From NCBI GenBank assembly GCA_007694905.1, contig REEU01000170.1, forward strand, positions 1 to 45,641: a stretch of DNA of 45,641 nucleotides. Direction: 5' to 3'. The translations under genes were made by a program, and so were the position numbers. Below the pieces are notes generated by a model. That model did not search any database, was not told the DNA's origin, and was given only the letters and a program-made list of their open reading frames with translations. Positions 27,701-37,121 of the stretch are shown piece by piece. Each line of letters opens with the position of its first letter. Position 1 is the first letter of the stretch. The stretch comes from Gammaproteobacteria bacterium (GTDB lineage Bacteria; Pseudomonadota; Gammaproteobacteria; Pseudomonadales; Azotimanducaceae).

Positions 27701-30700
27701 GGCGAGCATCTGACCACCCTGCGTGATTACCTGGCGGAAGGCATGCGTAACGGCTACGCCCCGCCGCTGGCCGACAGCCTCAGGCGCGCGCTGCATACCC
27801 TTAAGGGCAGCGCAGCCATGGCCGAGCTACCCGGGCTCGCCGACCTGGGTCAGCGTCTCGAAGGCATCGTGCGTGGCTACCTGGAGGTCCAGCGCGAAGC
27901 CGACCGCGCGCTGATGAACGTCCTCGAACTTGGCGTCGAGCGCATCGAGGCGATTCGCGAGCAGCTGCAGCAGCTGGGCAACGAGCCCGTGTTCGCGGAC
28001 GCCGACGCAGCCTTCATCGATGCGGTCGAGTCGCTCGCGAAGGAACTCGATCAGGCACTCGCCGCACGCGAGCGCACCGGCGGGACCCTCACCGAGGTGT
28101 TTCACGCCGACGGCATCGACACGGTGGTCGAGGGGGGCCGCGTGCTCGACGACCTTGCGGTTGGACAGGCAACGCCGCATGCCCGCGAGGGGCTGGCTGC
28201 AGAACTCGACGCGCTTGGCAGCCGGGCTGAGGGCGCGGGCGAAACCGCCATCGTGGCGTTGGCAGCCGCCTATGCCGCTGCGCTGCGTGGCGTCGGGGAG
28301 ATGCCTCACGCCCAGGTGATGGCCCAGTTGCGGCATGCACAGGAAGAGCTGATGGACCGGCTCGATGCCCTGGCTGCGGGTCTCGAAGTGGTTGCCTCCG
28401 ATGACATCGTCGCGGCGCTGCAGGCTTTGCCCCTGAACGATTCAGAAGCGCCGGTGCACGCCGGCGAACAAGGTCCTGATCCTCGGCAGCCGGACGCTTT
28501 CGCCGCGGGCGGAACCAGCAGCGATGACGCGTCCGCTGCGACGCCGGCCGACGATGACCTCGCGTCCCTGGACCTGGACCTGGACATGCTCGACATCTTC
28601 TTCGAGGAGACCGACGAGCTCCTTCATGACATCGAGGGATGTCTGACTGACTGGCCGTCGCACTCGGCCCGCGATGGGGTGATGCGTGCCCTGCACACCC
28701 TCAAGGGTGGTGCGCGGATGGCGGGTCTGGTCGGCCTGGGCAGCCGTATCCATGAACTCGAGAGTTGGCTGGAGTCCAGCTCGGGCGAGGATCAGGACGT
28801 CAAGGGGCCCCTGCAGCAGGCCGTCGACGAGCTCGTCGAGCGCGTGGCGAGTCTGCGGCGGGGCGAATCCGGGGCCACCGAGTCAGGAACGGCTGCGAGC
28901 GGCGGGCCACCGCTGCCCACGGATGCCCTTGAGCAGGGCGTCGACACCGATGCGTCGACGGAGCGCTCCGAGCCGGTGGAGTCCGACTTTGATCTCGGTG
29001 ATCTCGGTGATCTCAATGGGCCGGTAGCTGATCAGGATCCGGTGTCGTCGCCCGGCTTGCAGCCGGAGCCGGAACAGCGATTCGATGCCGAACAGGATCT
29101 GGTCCCGCCCCAGCCCCTCGCCGCCGAAGGCGCCGATCCGGAGGCCGTCGAAGCGGATCCCGAGATACTCGCTCTCTTCCTCGACGAGGCGCGGGAAATC
29201 GCCGAGAACCTGGATGCCACCGTGACCCGTTGGCAGCAGGAGCCGGACAACGAGCTGCACCTCGAATCTCTGCTGCGCGATTTGCACACGCTCAAGGGTG
29301 GCGCCCGTATGGCGGGCCTGACCGCCCTGGGCGATGCCACGCACGACCTCGAAACGACTCTGACCGGTGCCCGTAATCGGAGCCCAGCCGCCGGTTTCTT
29401 AAGCGAGATCCATGCTGCGACGGACGCCTTGTTGGCCCGGGTCTCCGCGCTCGATCCCGGACAGGCCAACGGCCCAGCGGCAGCCGCAGTGCCCCAGCCG
29501 GAACCTGCACCCCGTGCACCGGTCGCAAGTGAGGTTGTCGCCCCGGACACGGAGGCACCGCCGTCGGCCGTCCCAAAGTCCGCCGCTGAGGCGCCGCTCA
29601 AGGAAGCGCCTCAGGAGATGATCCGGGTGGCTGCGGGCCTTCTGGACGGTCTGGTGAGCTTGGCTGGCGAGAGCAGCATCATGCGCGGCCGCATTCAGCA
29701 GCAGGTGGTGGACACCGGTCAGGCCTTGGAAGAGATGGCGGCCACCATCGATCGAATCCGCCAGCAGGTTCGTCGGGTCGAGCTGGAAACCGAAGCCCAG
29801 GTGCTGTTCCGCCGTGAAAGAAGCGGCAAGGACGGATACGAGGACTTCGACCCGCTGGAAATGGATCGCTACACCCAGCTCCAGGAACTTGCACGCACCC
29901 TGGCCGAAAGTGCCTCGGATGTCAGCGACCTGCGCCAGACCCTGGTGGACCGGGCTCGTGACACCGATACCTTGCTGCTGCAGCAGGGTCGCATTCACAC
30001 TGATCTTCAGGAAGGGCTCATGCGCACGCGCATGGTCCCTTTCTCGCGTCTGCTGCCGCGCCTGCAGCGCATTGTCCGCCAGGTCGGCCGCGAGCTTTCC
30101 AAGTCGGTGAATCTCAAGGTCCGTGACGCGGAAGGCGAACTGGACCGCAACATTCTCGAGCGCATGATCCCGCCGCTGGAGCACATGCTGCGCAATGCGG
30201 TGGACCACGGCATCGAAGCGGCGGACCTCCGGGTCCAACGCGGCAAGCCAGCTGCGGGGACCATCACCCTCAGGCTCGCGCGCGAGGGTGGCGAGATCCT
30301 GGTAGAAGTGTCCGACGATGGCGGCGGCATCGATGCCGGTGCCGTCCGCGCCAAGGCCGTCGAGCGCGGCCTGCTGGCGCCGGAGGCGCAGCCATCCGAC
30401 GAGGAGGTGCTGAGCTTCATCATGGCGCCGGGATTCTCGACCGCGCGGGCAGTGACTCAGATTTCCGGTCGTGGCGTCGGCATGGACGTGGTGAACAGCG
30501 AAGTGCGGCAGATGGGCGGCAGCATCGGCATTGCATCGGTGTTCGGCGAAGGTTCGCGCTTCACTGTGCGATTGCCCTTCACCGTATCCATCAACCGGGC
30601 GCTCATGGTCACCGTGGGTGAGGACGAGTACGCGCTGCCGTTGAATTCCATCGAAGGCATCGTCCGGGTCGCTCCGGCTGATCTGCGACAGCGCTATGCT

Positions 30701-31417
30701 GACGACGAGCCGGGCTTCAACTATGCGGGCAGGACCTATGCCCTGTCCTACCTGGGCACTTGGCTGTCGCAGCCCGCCCGGGTGCGCGATGACGTTCCGT
30801 CATTGCCGGTACTCATGGTGCGAAGCGGAGATCAGGGCCGTGCGGTGCATGTGGACGCCATATCCGGCAGTCGCGAGATCGTGGTCAAGAATCTCGGGCC
30901 ACAGTTCGCCGGCGTGCAGGGGCTTTCCGGGGCGACGATCCTCGGCGATGGCCGGGTCGTCGTCATCCTCGATCTGCCCACACTGCTGCGTGGTAGCGCA
31001 GAGCTCACACTGGAGCACAGTGAGGAGTTGCGTCCGGATCGGCAGAACGTGCGTACGAAGCGGGTACTGGTGGTGGACGATTCAGTTACCGTGCGTAAAG
31101 TCACCACCCGCCTGCTGGAGCGGCAGGGTATGGACGTCTCGGTGGCGAAGGATGGCGTCGAGGCGGTAAGCATGCTGCAGGAACTGCGACCGGACGTCAT
31201 GCTGCTCGACATCGAGATGCCGCGTATGGACGGTTTCGAGGTGGCCCGCCATGTGCGCAACGATCAAGCGCTCAAGGACCTGCCCATCATCATGATCACG
31301 TCGCGCACCGGCGACAAACACCGGGAGCGTGCCGCGGCGCTGAAGGTGAACCGGTTCCTCGGCAAGCCTTTCCAGGAAGCGGAGTTGCTCGGCGCCATCA
31401 AGGAGCTCACTGCGTGA
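24701..31417 (+). CDS. chpA: ChpA hybrid histidine kinase of the type IV pilus chemosensory system
   Basis: The 2,238-residue CheA-type kinase has multiple Hpt modules. An N-terminal Hpt-like LHQVHGTLQMVEL has His48. Two degenerate Hpt-like units without a phospho-acceptor histidine follow (LQRVAGTLSVVGL near 345, GTLGAVRSVLGI near 450). A Gly/Asp linker with two 18-base repeats encodes DDGGGN. Four intact Hpt modules follow, with His854, His1032, His1332 and His1529 in xHTLKGxxxM. The kinase has P3 dimer helices, N-box HMLRNAVDHG (Asn1832), VSDDGGGID and SGRGVGMDVV, then a CheW-like domain and a receiver with Asp2170 in LLDIEMPRMDG. Pseudomonas ChpA has 2,472 residues with eight such modules. 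It ends in a GTGA overlap with chpC. Confidence 0.96.
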   Translation: MSDARGFMALDWVRDELDGTLKQAQASLEALESGNDATNARECLSRLHQVHGTLQMVELPGAARFAAELEALAQALMDGTLENVATAQEALMEGILQISTHLDRVHRGAPDELGSFRSLINRMRAARGAAPEEVASGTAADERAIAAFQEANGSERARVLRLKFQRAMLALLRRTQPPERLWPYFDRLFTKLEAITPPSHLARLWGLAAGAMERQRAAGTVDAAPLLPMLRGLDAALRRLSESPEQSLGRPPPEALVSGLGTLFEPPWESDTARIIALRRQWASVSSEDDFASGADDATIATVAAALHEELAGIRDQLDLFARGSVKDTADLSELADVLQRVAGTLSVVGLDDLRIRISNQIEGVEALSRGEPLHDDTVMDVASAVLEVDGRLMALAGIDSEEGEHIPGSLSDAHAAVLREVRGSLDGVKQSIVDFITSEWEHAHLSPIAGTLGAVRSVLGIIPLDRASDLVECCRLYLQDEILAEQRVPEWQRLDTLADAITSIDYYLERMLEDRSVPDPHLLDIAEESVRDLGYPSSALARSSDLPAARRDDDGQEPGGDDGGGNDDGGGNDGGGGAGPGSGDPPTADAEPDPGLNPVPRDAATDDVWQQPERLRSAAGDEGMSLQASEPTYDATPAWQDEFRPSMAASLDFDMAQEAMPADTRSPWSAAAEGEFAQQDATTSLAFELHEEDDPDASLGEPDLVVDPVSASPRDGEAPSDSRNPAEDAFDLSAAESPADPRPQSGSARDWDEPSALTGPTEPSFDLSEDPGSASAAAKASATPDSGAPSRAENVAATGADADDDQPLVDQDIIEVFLDEVSEVLAHLDARLPELLANPSDSDVLAEIRRAFHTLKGSSRMVGAALIGELSWSVENMLNRVIDGTIAASIPVLELIQSARESVPPLQQAFAARRNPDVDVQRLMENADILASGGTAEDLQDGHAADDDWDDDDAPITADDDFLSDVPSDDAPAAPAPGAAGEGSTAPEPELLEIFDQEAGEHLTTLRDYLAEGMRNGYAPPLADSLRRALHTLKGSAAMAELPGLADLGQRLEGIVRGYLEVQREADRALMNVLELGVERIEAIREQLQQLGNEPVFADADAAFIDAVESLAKELDQALAARERTGGTLTEVFHADGIDTVVEGGRVLDDLAVGQATPHAREGLAAELDALGSRAEGAGETAIVALAAAYAAALRGVGEMPHAQVMAQLRHAQEELMDRLDALAAGLEVVASDDIVAALQALPLNDSEAPVHAGEQGPDPRQPDAFAAGGTSSDDASAATPADDDLASLDLDLDMLDIFFEETDELLHDIEGCLTDWPSHSARDGVMRALHTLKGGARMAGLVGLGSRIHELESWLESSSGEDQDVKGPLQQAVDELVERVASLRRGESGATESGTAASGGPPLPTDALEQGVDTDASTERSEPVESDFDLGDLGDLNGPVADQDPVSSPGLQPEPEQRFDAEQDLVPPQPLAAEGADPEAVEADPEILALFLDEAREIAENLDATVTRWQQEPDNELHLESLLRDLHTLKGGARMAGLTALGDATHDLETTLTGARNRSPAAGFLSEIHAATDALLARVSALDPGQANGPAAAAVPQPEPAPRAPVASEVVAPDTEAPPSAVPKSAAEAPLKEAPQEMIRVAAGLLDGLVSLAGESSIMRGRIQQQVVDTGQALEEMAATIDRIRQQVRRVELETEAQVLFRRERSGKDGYEDFDPLEMDRYTQLQELARTLAESASDVSDLRQTLVDRARDTDTLLLQQGRIHTDLQEGLMRTRMVPFSRLLPRLQRIVRQVGRELSKSVNLKVRDAEGELDRNILERMIPPLEHMLRNAVDHGIEAADLRVQRGKPAAGTITLRLAREGGEILVEVSDDGGGIDAGAVRAKAVERGLLAPEAQPSDEEVLSFIMAPGFSTARAVTQISGRGVGMDVVNSEVRQMGGSIGIASVFGEGSRFTVRLPFTVSINRALMVTVGEDEYALPLNSIEGIVRVAPADLRQRYADDEPGFNYAGRTYALSYLGTWLSQPARVRDDVPSLPVLMVRSGDQGRAVHVDAISGSREIVVKNLGPQFAGVQGLSGATILGDGRVVVILDLPTLLRGSAELTLEHSEELRPDRQNVRTKRVLVVDDSVTVRKVTTRLLERQGMDVSVAKDGVEAVSMLQELRPDVMLLDIEMPRMDGFEVARHVRNDQALKDLPIIMITSRTGDKHRERAAALKVNRFLGKPFQEAELLGAIKELTA
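26384..26428 (+). repeat. In-frame 18-base tandem repeat in chpA linker
   Basis: Two exact copies of an 18-base unit (26384-26401 and 26402-26419, beginning GACGATGGTGG) and a diverged partial third encode DDGGGN-DDGGGN-DGGGG in the low-complexity linker between the N-terminal degenerate Hpt region and the intact Hpt modules. It is in frame, so copy-number change would alter only linker length. Confidence 0.85.
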
Positions 31418-31899
31418 GCGGCGAAGCTCTCGAGCTTCCCTGCATCCTGGCGCCCATCGCCGGGGGGCAGCTGTTGTTGCCGAACGTGGCCGTGGCGGAA
31501 GTACTGCGCAGCCAGCGCGTACGCAGCAGCGACGGGCTGCCATCGTGGTGTGCGGGCCGCATCATGTGGCGGGGCGTGATCCTGCCGCTTTTGATCTTCG
31601 AGCAGGCCAATGACGGTGAGGGCGAACCACCGGCAAGCGGTTCAGGTGACGGCGTACTGGTGATGAACCGCACCCGGGATATGGCGGGCGTCGGCTACTA
31701 TGGCCTGGTAACTCGCGGTACGCCGCGCCTGCTGCGGCTGGCGGACGAGGATCTGGAAATCGTCGCCGGCGCGCCGCTGCGATCGGCAGAGCTCGCGCGG
31801 GTGCAGCTCGGTGAGGACGACGCTATCATTCCGCGTCTCGCTTATCTCGAAGAACTGATCATCGAGCACCGTCTCGGCGGTCCCGTTGCCCGCGTCTGA
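31414..31899 (+). CDS. chpC: CheW-like protein ChpC
   Basis: The 161-residue CheW-type adaptor ends the cluster. LLLPNVAVAEVLRSQ and GRIMWRGVILPLLIFE mark the CheW fold. The GTG at 31414 overlaps the chpA stop (GTGA). In Pseudomonas ChpC links additional inputs to ChpA and lies after chpB; here chpB is absent and chpC follows chpA directly. Confidence 0.85.
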   Translation: MSGEALELPCILAPIAGGQLLLPNVAVAEVLRSQRVRSSDGLPSWCAGRIMWRGVILPLLIFEQANDGEGEPPASGSGDGVLVMNRTRDMAGVGYYGLVTRGTPRLLRLADEDLEIVAGAPLRSAELARVQLGEDDAIIPRLAYLEELIIEHRLGGPVARV

Positions 31900-31933
31900 T
31901 CACCCTCCTGGTTGCGTTTGAACGCAATCGTCA

Positions 31934-32048
31934 GTGGGAGCGAACGTCGCCCGCAGGGCGGCGTTGCGATCGAGGACTGCCCTGGATTCGAAGCTTTCAG
32001 CCGCGTCACGCCAATCGCCACGCCCGCTTCGCGGACGTGCGCTCCCAC
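31934..32048. repeat. BIME-like pair of GTGGGAGCG-type REP elements
   Basis: Two REP units face each other between chpC and rsmE. The left unit has head GTGGGAGCG (31934-31942) and stem ACGTCGCCC/GGGCGGCGT with loop GCA. The right unit is inverted, ending GCTCCCAC at 32048, with stem CACGTCCGC/GCGGGCGTG and loop GAA. GCGATCG or GCGATTG follows each hairpin. The stems could also terminate the converging chp and rsmE transcripts. Confidence 0.75.
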
Positions 32049-32066
32049 TGGGTTATGCCGGAGCGC

Positions 32067-32807
32067 TCAGTGACCGAAGTCGCCGTGGAGCCATTGCAGG
32101 ACGGAGAGTGCAGCGACCGGCGCGGTTTCCGCGCGCAGGATCCTCGGGCCGAGGCGCACCCGCGCAAATCCCGATGCCGCGAGCTGCTCCACTTCCGCCG
32201 CCTCGAACCCGCCCTCCGGACCGCTGGTCAGCGTCCATGCCGCTGCGGTATCGGCGGCGGTTGATGCCGTCAGTGGTGCGCCTTCCGGATCCATAACGAT
32301 TCGGCCCCCGTCGTCGGGGAGCGTAGCCAGCCAATCCGACAGCGACTGCGGCGCGCTCAGAACCGGCAGCCGTGAGCGCCCGGACTGCTGCAACGCGTGC
32401 GCGAGAACACCTTCGAAGTGTCGCATGCGATTGGCCAGCCGCTTCCCGTCCAGCCGCACCTCGACGCGCTCGGTGAGCAGCAGATCGATGGCGTTCACTC
32501 CGAGCTCGCAGCTTTTCTGCAGGGCGTAGTCCATTCGTTCACCCCGCAGCAGGGCGAGTCCGAGGCGAAGGTTGAGCGGTGACTCCACCTGCTCCGCGCA
32601 GGCGTGCTCGAGACGCACCCGGCAACGCTTGCCGTCGAGCGCCTCGATCACACCTTCGAATGCAAGGCCGGCGCCGTCGCATAGGATCACCGGATCGCCG
32701 ACGCGACGCCGCAGCACGCGGCCGAGGTGATGCACGGGATCGCCGTCGAATTCACACAGTCCCGGCTCGAGGGAATGACCGGGCAGCAGCAGGCGCGGGA
32801 CGCGCAC
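32067..32807 (-). CDS. rsmE: 16S rRNA (uracil(1498)-N3)-methyltransferase RsmE
   Basis: SPOUT-class methyltransferase modifying U1498 of 16S rRNA. N-terminal PUA-like region HHLGRVLRRRVGDPVILCDG is followed by LLRGERMDYALQKSCELGVNAIDLLLTERV, and the knot region TSGPEGGFEAAEVE, RLGPRILRAETAPVAAL. It has 246 residues. It lies directly downstream of metF on the same strand. Confidence 0.95.
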   Translation of the reverse strand: MRVPRLLLPGHSLEPGLCEFDGDPVHHLGRVLRRRVGDPVILCDGAGLAFEGVIEALDGKRCRVRLEHACAEQVESPLNLRLGLALLRGERMDYALQKSCELGVNAIDLLLTERVEVRLDGKRLANRMRHFEGVLAHALQQSGRSRLPVLSAPQSLSDWLATLPDDGGRIVMDPEGAPLTASTAADTAAAWTLTSGPEGGFEAAEVEQLAASGFARVRLGPRILRAETAPVAALSVLQWLHGDFGH

Positions 32808-32811
32808 GGAC

Positions 32812-33663
32812 TCAGTTCCGCTCGGCGAGTGGGTGCCCGAGCCGGTCGAGCAGCGCCAGTGGCACCTTGGACTGGTTCATGCTGTAGATGTGCATGCCGG
32901 GAACGCCGCCGGCCAGCAGACGCTCGCAGAGGTCCGTGACCACGTCCAGACCGAACGCCTGCAGGCTCGGCGGATCATCCTGCAGATGCTCCAGACGCTT
33001 TCGTATCCAGCGCGGGATCTCAGCCCCGCAGCCGTCGGAGAAGCGCGCCAGATTGGCGTAGTTGGTGATGGGCATGACGCCCGGCACCACCGGCACTTTC
33101 ACGCCGGCCTGTTCGCAGCGGTCGACGAAGTCGAAGTACGCATCGGCGTTGTAGAAGTACTGGGTGATCGCTTCGTCCGCGCCCGCCGCGACCTTGTCGG
33201 CGAAGTAGGCGAGGTCAGACTCCGGCGAGCGGGCATCCGGATGCACTTCCGGGTAGGCGGCGACGTGGACCTGGAAGTGGTCGCCGCTGTGTTTGCGAAT
33301 GCGCGCGACCAGCTCATTCGCGTAGTACACCTCGGAGCGGTTGCCCATGCCCGAGGGAACATCACCCCGCAGGGCGACGATGTGGCGGATACCCGCGTCC
33401 CGGTACGCATCGAGCAGGCCGTTCACCGCATCCGGCGCGTCGGATCCGATGGACAGGTGGGGTGCGACGGTCCGGCCCTCGGCATGGATGGCCAGCGCCA
33501 GGTCCCGGGTCCGGTCGCGGGTGGACCCGCCGGCACCGTAGGTGACCGAGTAGAATTCCGGCCCGGCGGCATCGAGGCGGGCGCGGACCCGTTCGAGCCG
33601 CGCCAGACCGTCCGCATCACGAGGCGGGAAGAACTCGAACGAGACACGCTTCAAGGCCGGCAC
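32812..33663 (-). CDS. metF: 5,10-Methylenetetrahydrofolate reductase
   Basis: FAD-dependent enzyme making 5-methyl-THF for methionine synthesis. RVSFEFFPPRD opens the barrel. EFYSVTYGAGGSTRDRT, HIVALRGDVP, YPEVHPDA, DEAITQYFYNADAYFDFVDRC and VPGVMPITNY are family motifs. I place the start at the GTG at 33663 (MPALKRVSFEFF); the open frame continues to 33753, but only by overlapping the metK 3' end with unconserved sequence. It has 283 residues. Ten bases separate it from metK, so the two are co-transcribed. Confidence 0.94.
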   Translation of the reverse strand: MPALKRVSFEFFPPRDADGLARLERVRARLDAAGPEFYSVTYGAGGSTRDRTRDLALAIHAEGRTVAPHLSIGSDAPDAVNGLLDAYRDAGIRHIVALRGDVPSGMGNRSEVYYANELVARIRKHSGDHFQVHVAAYPEVHPDARSPESDLAYFADKVAAGADEAITQYFYNADAYFDFVDRCEQAGVKVPVVPGVMPITNYANLARFSDGCGAEIPRWIRKRLEHLQDDPPSLQAFGLDVVTDLCERLLAGGVPGMHIYSMNQSKVPLALLDRLGHPLAERN

Positions 33664-33673
33664 GGCGCTGGAC

Positions 33674-34837
33674 TCAGAGCTCGGCCCGCAGGGCTTCCGC
33701 CCGATCGGTCCGCTCCCAGGTGAAGGCCGGCTGTTCGCGGCCGAAGTGGCCATAGGCTGCGGTATCGCGATAGATGGGCCGCTTCAGGTCGAGCATGGCG
33801 ATCAGGCCCTTCGGACGCAGCTCGAAGTGTTCCCGCACCAGCATGGCGATGCGGTCGTCGGGCAACTTGCCGGTGCCGAACGTGTTCACCGAGATGGAGG
33901 TGGGTTCGGCGACGCCGATGGCGTAGGAGAGCTGGATCTCGCAGCGATCGGCGAGCCCGGCGGCAACGATGTTCTTCGCGACGTAACGTCCGGCGTACGC
34001 CGCGGAGCGGTCCACCTTGGACGGATCCTTGCCCGAGAACGCCCCGCCGCCGTGGCGGGCCATGCCGCCGTAGGTGTCGACGATGATCTTGCGTCCGGTG
34101 AGGCCGCAGTCGCCCATGGGACCGCCGATGACGAACTGCCCGGTGGGATTGATGTAGACCTTGGTGTTCGAGGAGAACCAGTTCGCCGGCAGCACCGGCT
34201 TGATGATCTCCTCCATCACCGCCTCGCGCAGGGCCTTCTGACTCACGGAAGGGTCGTGCTGCGTAGACAGCACCACCGCGTCGATGGCCACGGGCTTGCC
34301 GTCCGGCGCATACTGGAACGTGAGCTGGCTCTTGGCGTCCGGCCGCAGCCAGGCCAGTCGCCCGTTCTTACGCAGCTCCGCCTGCTTCTGCACCAGGCGG
34401 TGGGACAGCGTGATCGGCGCCGGCATCAGCACGTCGGTCTCGTTGGTGGCGTAACCGAACATCAGGCCCTGGTCACCAGCGCCCTGTTCCTTGTCGTCAC
34501 CCTCGTCCACGCCCATGGCGATGTCCGCGGACTGCTGGCCGATGGCGTTGATCACCGCACAGGTGCCGGCGTCGAAGCCGAGGTCGCTGGACGTGTAGCC
34601 GATCTCGGTGATGGTCCGCCGCACGATCTCTTCGTAGGGAATCGCTATCCCCTCAGGGATGCGAATCTCGCCGGCGAGAACCACCATGCCCGTCTTGATC
34701 ATGGTCTCGACCGCGACGCGGGCATCAGGGAAGGCGCCGATCATGGCATCGACGATGGCATCGGAGATCTGATCTGCCATCTTGTCGGGATGGCCTTCGC
34801 TGACGGATTCGGACGTGAAGATCGCGTATTCGGACAT
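33674..34837 (-). CDS. metK: S-adenosylmethionine synthetase
   Basis: Makes SAM from methionine and ATP. The N terminus is [27 protein letters not shown], read from the ATG at 34837; the frame continues another 113 codons upstream without similarity and is discarded. [12 protein letters not shown], the DGK segment, [21 protein letters not shown] (read in parts) and [16 protein letters not shown] are hallmarks. It has 387 residues. It heads the minus-strand metK-metF-rsmE unit, divergent from tkt. No SAM or SAH riboswitch could be recognised in the ~230-base divergent region. Confidence 0.96.
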   Translation of the reverse strand: MSEYAIFTSESVSEGHPDKMADQISDAIVDAMIGAFPDARVAVETMIKTGMVVLAGEIRIPEGIAIPYEEIVRRTITEIGYTSSDLGFDAGTCAVINAIGQQSADIAMGVDEGDDKEQGAGDQGLMFGYATNETDVLMPAPITLSHRLVQKQAELRKNGRLAWLRPDAKSQLTFQYAPDGKPVAIDAVVLSTQHDPSVSQKALREAVMEEIIKPVLPANWFSSNTKVYINPTGQFVIGGPMGDCGLTGRKIIVDTYGGMARHGGGAFSGKDPSKVDRSAAYAGRYVAKNIVAAGLADRCEIQLSYAIGVAEPTSISVNTFGTGKLPDDRIAMLVREHFELRPKGLIAMLDLKRPIYRDTAAYGHFGREQPAFTWERTDRAEALRAEL

Positions 34838-35069
34838 AGCAGGTTCCTGATTGGCTGCGGGCGCGCCACCTGCCCGCCCCGAAACGCCGCGCATTGTACT
34901 GTCTGGCGCCGGGCAAGGCGACGCGGGTGGAGCCTTGGAGGTGCATCGTGACTTGAAAGCTCTGCAGTCCGAACATGAGCCGCTATCGTGATGGCCTGCG
35001 CATTGCGCGCTCCGGGATGGATCAGGACAATAGCCGCCCGCGTGCCGAGCCCACGAAGAGAGACCATCG

Positions 35070-37058
35070 ATGCCGACCCGTCGAGAACGCGCCAACGCCA
35101 TCCGCGCGCTGGCCATGGATGCCGTGCAGCGTGCCAAAAGTGGCCATCCCGGCGCGCCGATGGGCATGGCCGACATCGCCGAAGTCCTTTGGCGCGATCA
35201 CATGCGTCACGACCCCGCCGCCCCGGACTGGGCGGATCGCGACCGCTTCGTGCTCTCCAACGGCCACGGGTCCATGCTGCTCTATGCGCTGCTGCACCTG
35301 ACGGGCTACGACGTCCCGCTGCAGGCCCTGAAGGATTTCCGTCAGCTCCACGCGCGCACCGCGGGCCACCCGGAGTACGGCGAACTGCCCGGTATCGAGA
35401 CCACCACCGGCCCGCTCGGGCAGGGATTTACCAACGCCGTGGGCATGGCGCTGGCAGAGAAGATCCTCGCCGCGCGTTTCAATCGCGATGGCTTCGACGT
35501 GGTCGACCACCGCACCTGGGTGTTCCTCGGCGACGGCTGCCTGATGGAAGGCATCTCCCATGAGGCGGCCTCCTTTGCCGGGACCCACAGGCTCGGCAAG
35601 CTGATCTGCTTCTACGACGACAACGGCATCTCCATCGACGGCAAGGTGGCGGGCTGGTTCACTGACGACACCCCGAAGCGCTTCGAAGCCTATGGCTGGC
35701 ACGTGGTCCCCGACGTGGACGGTCACGATGCGGACGCCATCGCCGCAGCGGTGCATCAGGCCCTGGCCGACGGCCGGCCGTCTCTGCTGTGCTGCAAGAC
35801 CGAGATTGGTTTCGGCGCACCCAACAAGGCCGGAACCGCCGGCGCCCATGGCGCGCCCCTCGGCGATGAGGAGATCGCCCTCGCCCGTAAACAGTTGGGC
35901 TGGCCCCATGCCCCGTTCGATATCCCGGACGCCATCCGGGCCGAATGGGATGCCCGCCGGCAGGGTGGCCAGCGCCGCGCCGAGTGGCTCGGGCTGTTCG
36001 ACGGCTATAGGCAGGCTCACCCGGACCTGGCCGCCGCCTTCGAGCGCGCCCAGGCTGGTGATCTTCCCGCCGAACTCGACGCGGCCCTGCTGGAGTTCGC
36101 CCGCAGCTCCCAGCGTGACCGGGTCGCCATCGCTTCCCGCCAGGCCTCCAAGGCGGCGCTGGACATCATCGGTCCCAAGCTGCCGGAGCTCCTCGGCGGC
36201 TCCGCCGACCTCACCGGTTCCAACGGCACGCTGTGGAAAGGGGCCACCATGGTGACCCCGGACACGCCGGACGCCCATTACATCTATTGGGGCGTACGCG
36301 AGTTCGGCATGACCGCGGCCTGCAATGGCATCGCTCTGCACGGCGGACTCATTCCCTTCGGCGGCACTTTCCTCACGTTCCAGGACTACGCCCGCAACGC
36401 GGTGCGCCTCGCAGCACTCATGGGCGTACGCAACATTCTGGTCTACACCCACGATTCGCTGGCCCTCGGTGAAGATGGCCCCACCCACCAACCGGTGGAG
36501 CACCTTGCCGTCCTGCGCATGACCCCCGGTCTGCACACCTGGCGGCCCTGCGATCAAGTGGAGACTGCATTCGCATGGCGTGCGGCCCTGGCCCGCCGCC
36601 GCGCGCCGACGGCCCTTATCCTGTCCCGGCAGAAGCTCGCCTGCCCCGAGCGCACCGACGCGCAAGTGGAGCTCATCGCCCGCGGCGGCTATGTGCTGCT
36701 CGATGCCGTTGGGCCGCCGGCCTGCGTCATCGTCGCCACCGGTTCCGAGGTCGAGATCGCGGTAGCGGCGGCCAAGGCCATGAATCAGGACGGATCCGCG
36801 GTGCGCGTGGTGTCCATCCCCTGTCTGGAGATGTTCCTGCAGCAGGATGCGGCCTACCGCGAGCAGGTCCTGCCCCCGAACGTGCCCCGGCTGGTGGTGG
36901 AAGCGGCCCATCCGGCGCCCTGGTGGCGCATTGCCGGTGACCGCGGCCGCGTCCTCGGGGTGGACCGTTTCGGTCTGTCCGGCCCGGGCGATGAAGTTAT
37001 GGCCGAGTACGGATTCACTGCGGAGAACGTGGCAGAAGTGGCCCGCGAGTTGATTTGA
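35070..37058 (+). CDS. tkt: Transketolase
   Basis: TPP-dependent enzyme of the pentose phosphate and Calvin pathways. [51 protein letters not shown] and the TPP motif [13 protein letters not shown] ... [11 protein letters not shown] are visible. The pyrimidine-domain region includes [29 protein letters not shown] and [17 protein letters not shown]. It has 662 residues, full length. pgk follows after a 63-base gap; the gap/epd gene that usually lies between them is missing. Confidence 0.97.
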   Translation: MPTRRERANAIRALAMDAVQRAKSGHPGAPMGMADIAEVLWRDHMRHDPAAPDWADRDRFVLSNGHGSMLLYALLHLTGYDVPLQALKDFRQLHARTAGHPEYGELPGIETTTGPLGQGFTNAVGMALAEKILAARFNRDGFDVVDHRTWVFLGDGCLMEGISHEAASFAGTHRLGKLICFYDDNGISIDGKVAGWFTDDTPKRFEAYGWHVVPDVDGHDADAIAAAVHQALADGRPSLLCCKTEIGFGAPNKAGTAGAHGAPLGDEEIALARKQLGWPHAPFDIPDAIRAEWDARRQGGQRRAEWLGLFDGYRQAHPDLAAAFERAQAGDLPAELDAALLEFARSSQRDRVAIASRQASKAALDIIGPKLPELLGGSADLTGSNGTLWKGATMVTPDTPDAHYIYWGVREFGMTAACNGIALHGGLIPFGGTFLTFQDYARNAVRLAALMGVRNILVYTHDSLALGEDGPTHQPVEHLAVLRMTPGLHTWRPCDQVETAFAWRAALARRRAPTALILSRQKLACPERTDAQVELIARGGYVLLDAVGPPACVIVATGSEVEIAVAAAKAMNQDGSAVRVVSIPCLEMFLQQDAAYREQVLPPNVPRLVVEAAHPAPWWRIAGDRGRVLGVDRFGLSGPGDEVMAEYGFTAENVAEVARELI

Positions 37059-37121
37059 GGCGCCGCTGCACTCCCTATCCGCCCCAGTCACAGTTTCGAG
37101 CAGCCAGGAGAGTTCAAAGCC

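Noticed and set aside
34838..35069. Possible SAM or SAH riboswitch upstream of metK
   Set aside because: I could not identify the conserved cores or pairing of known SAM/SAH classes in either orientation.
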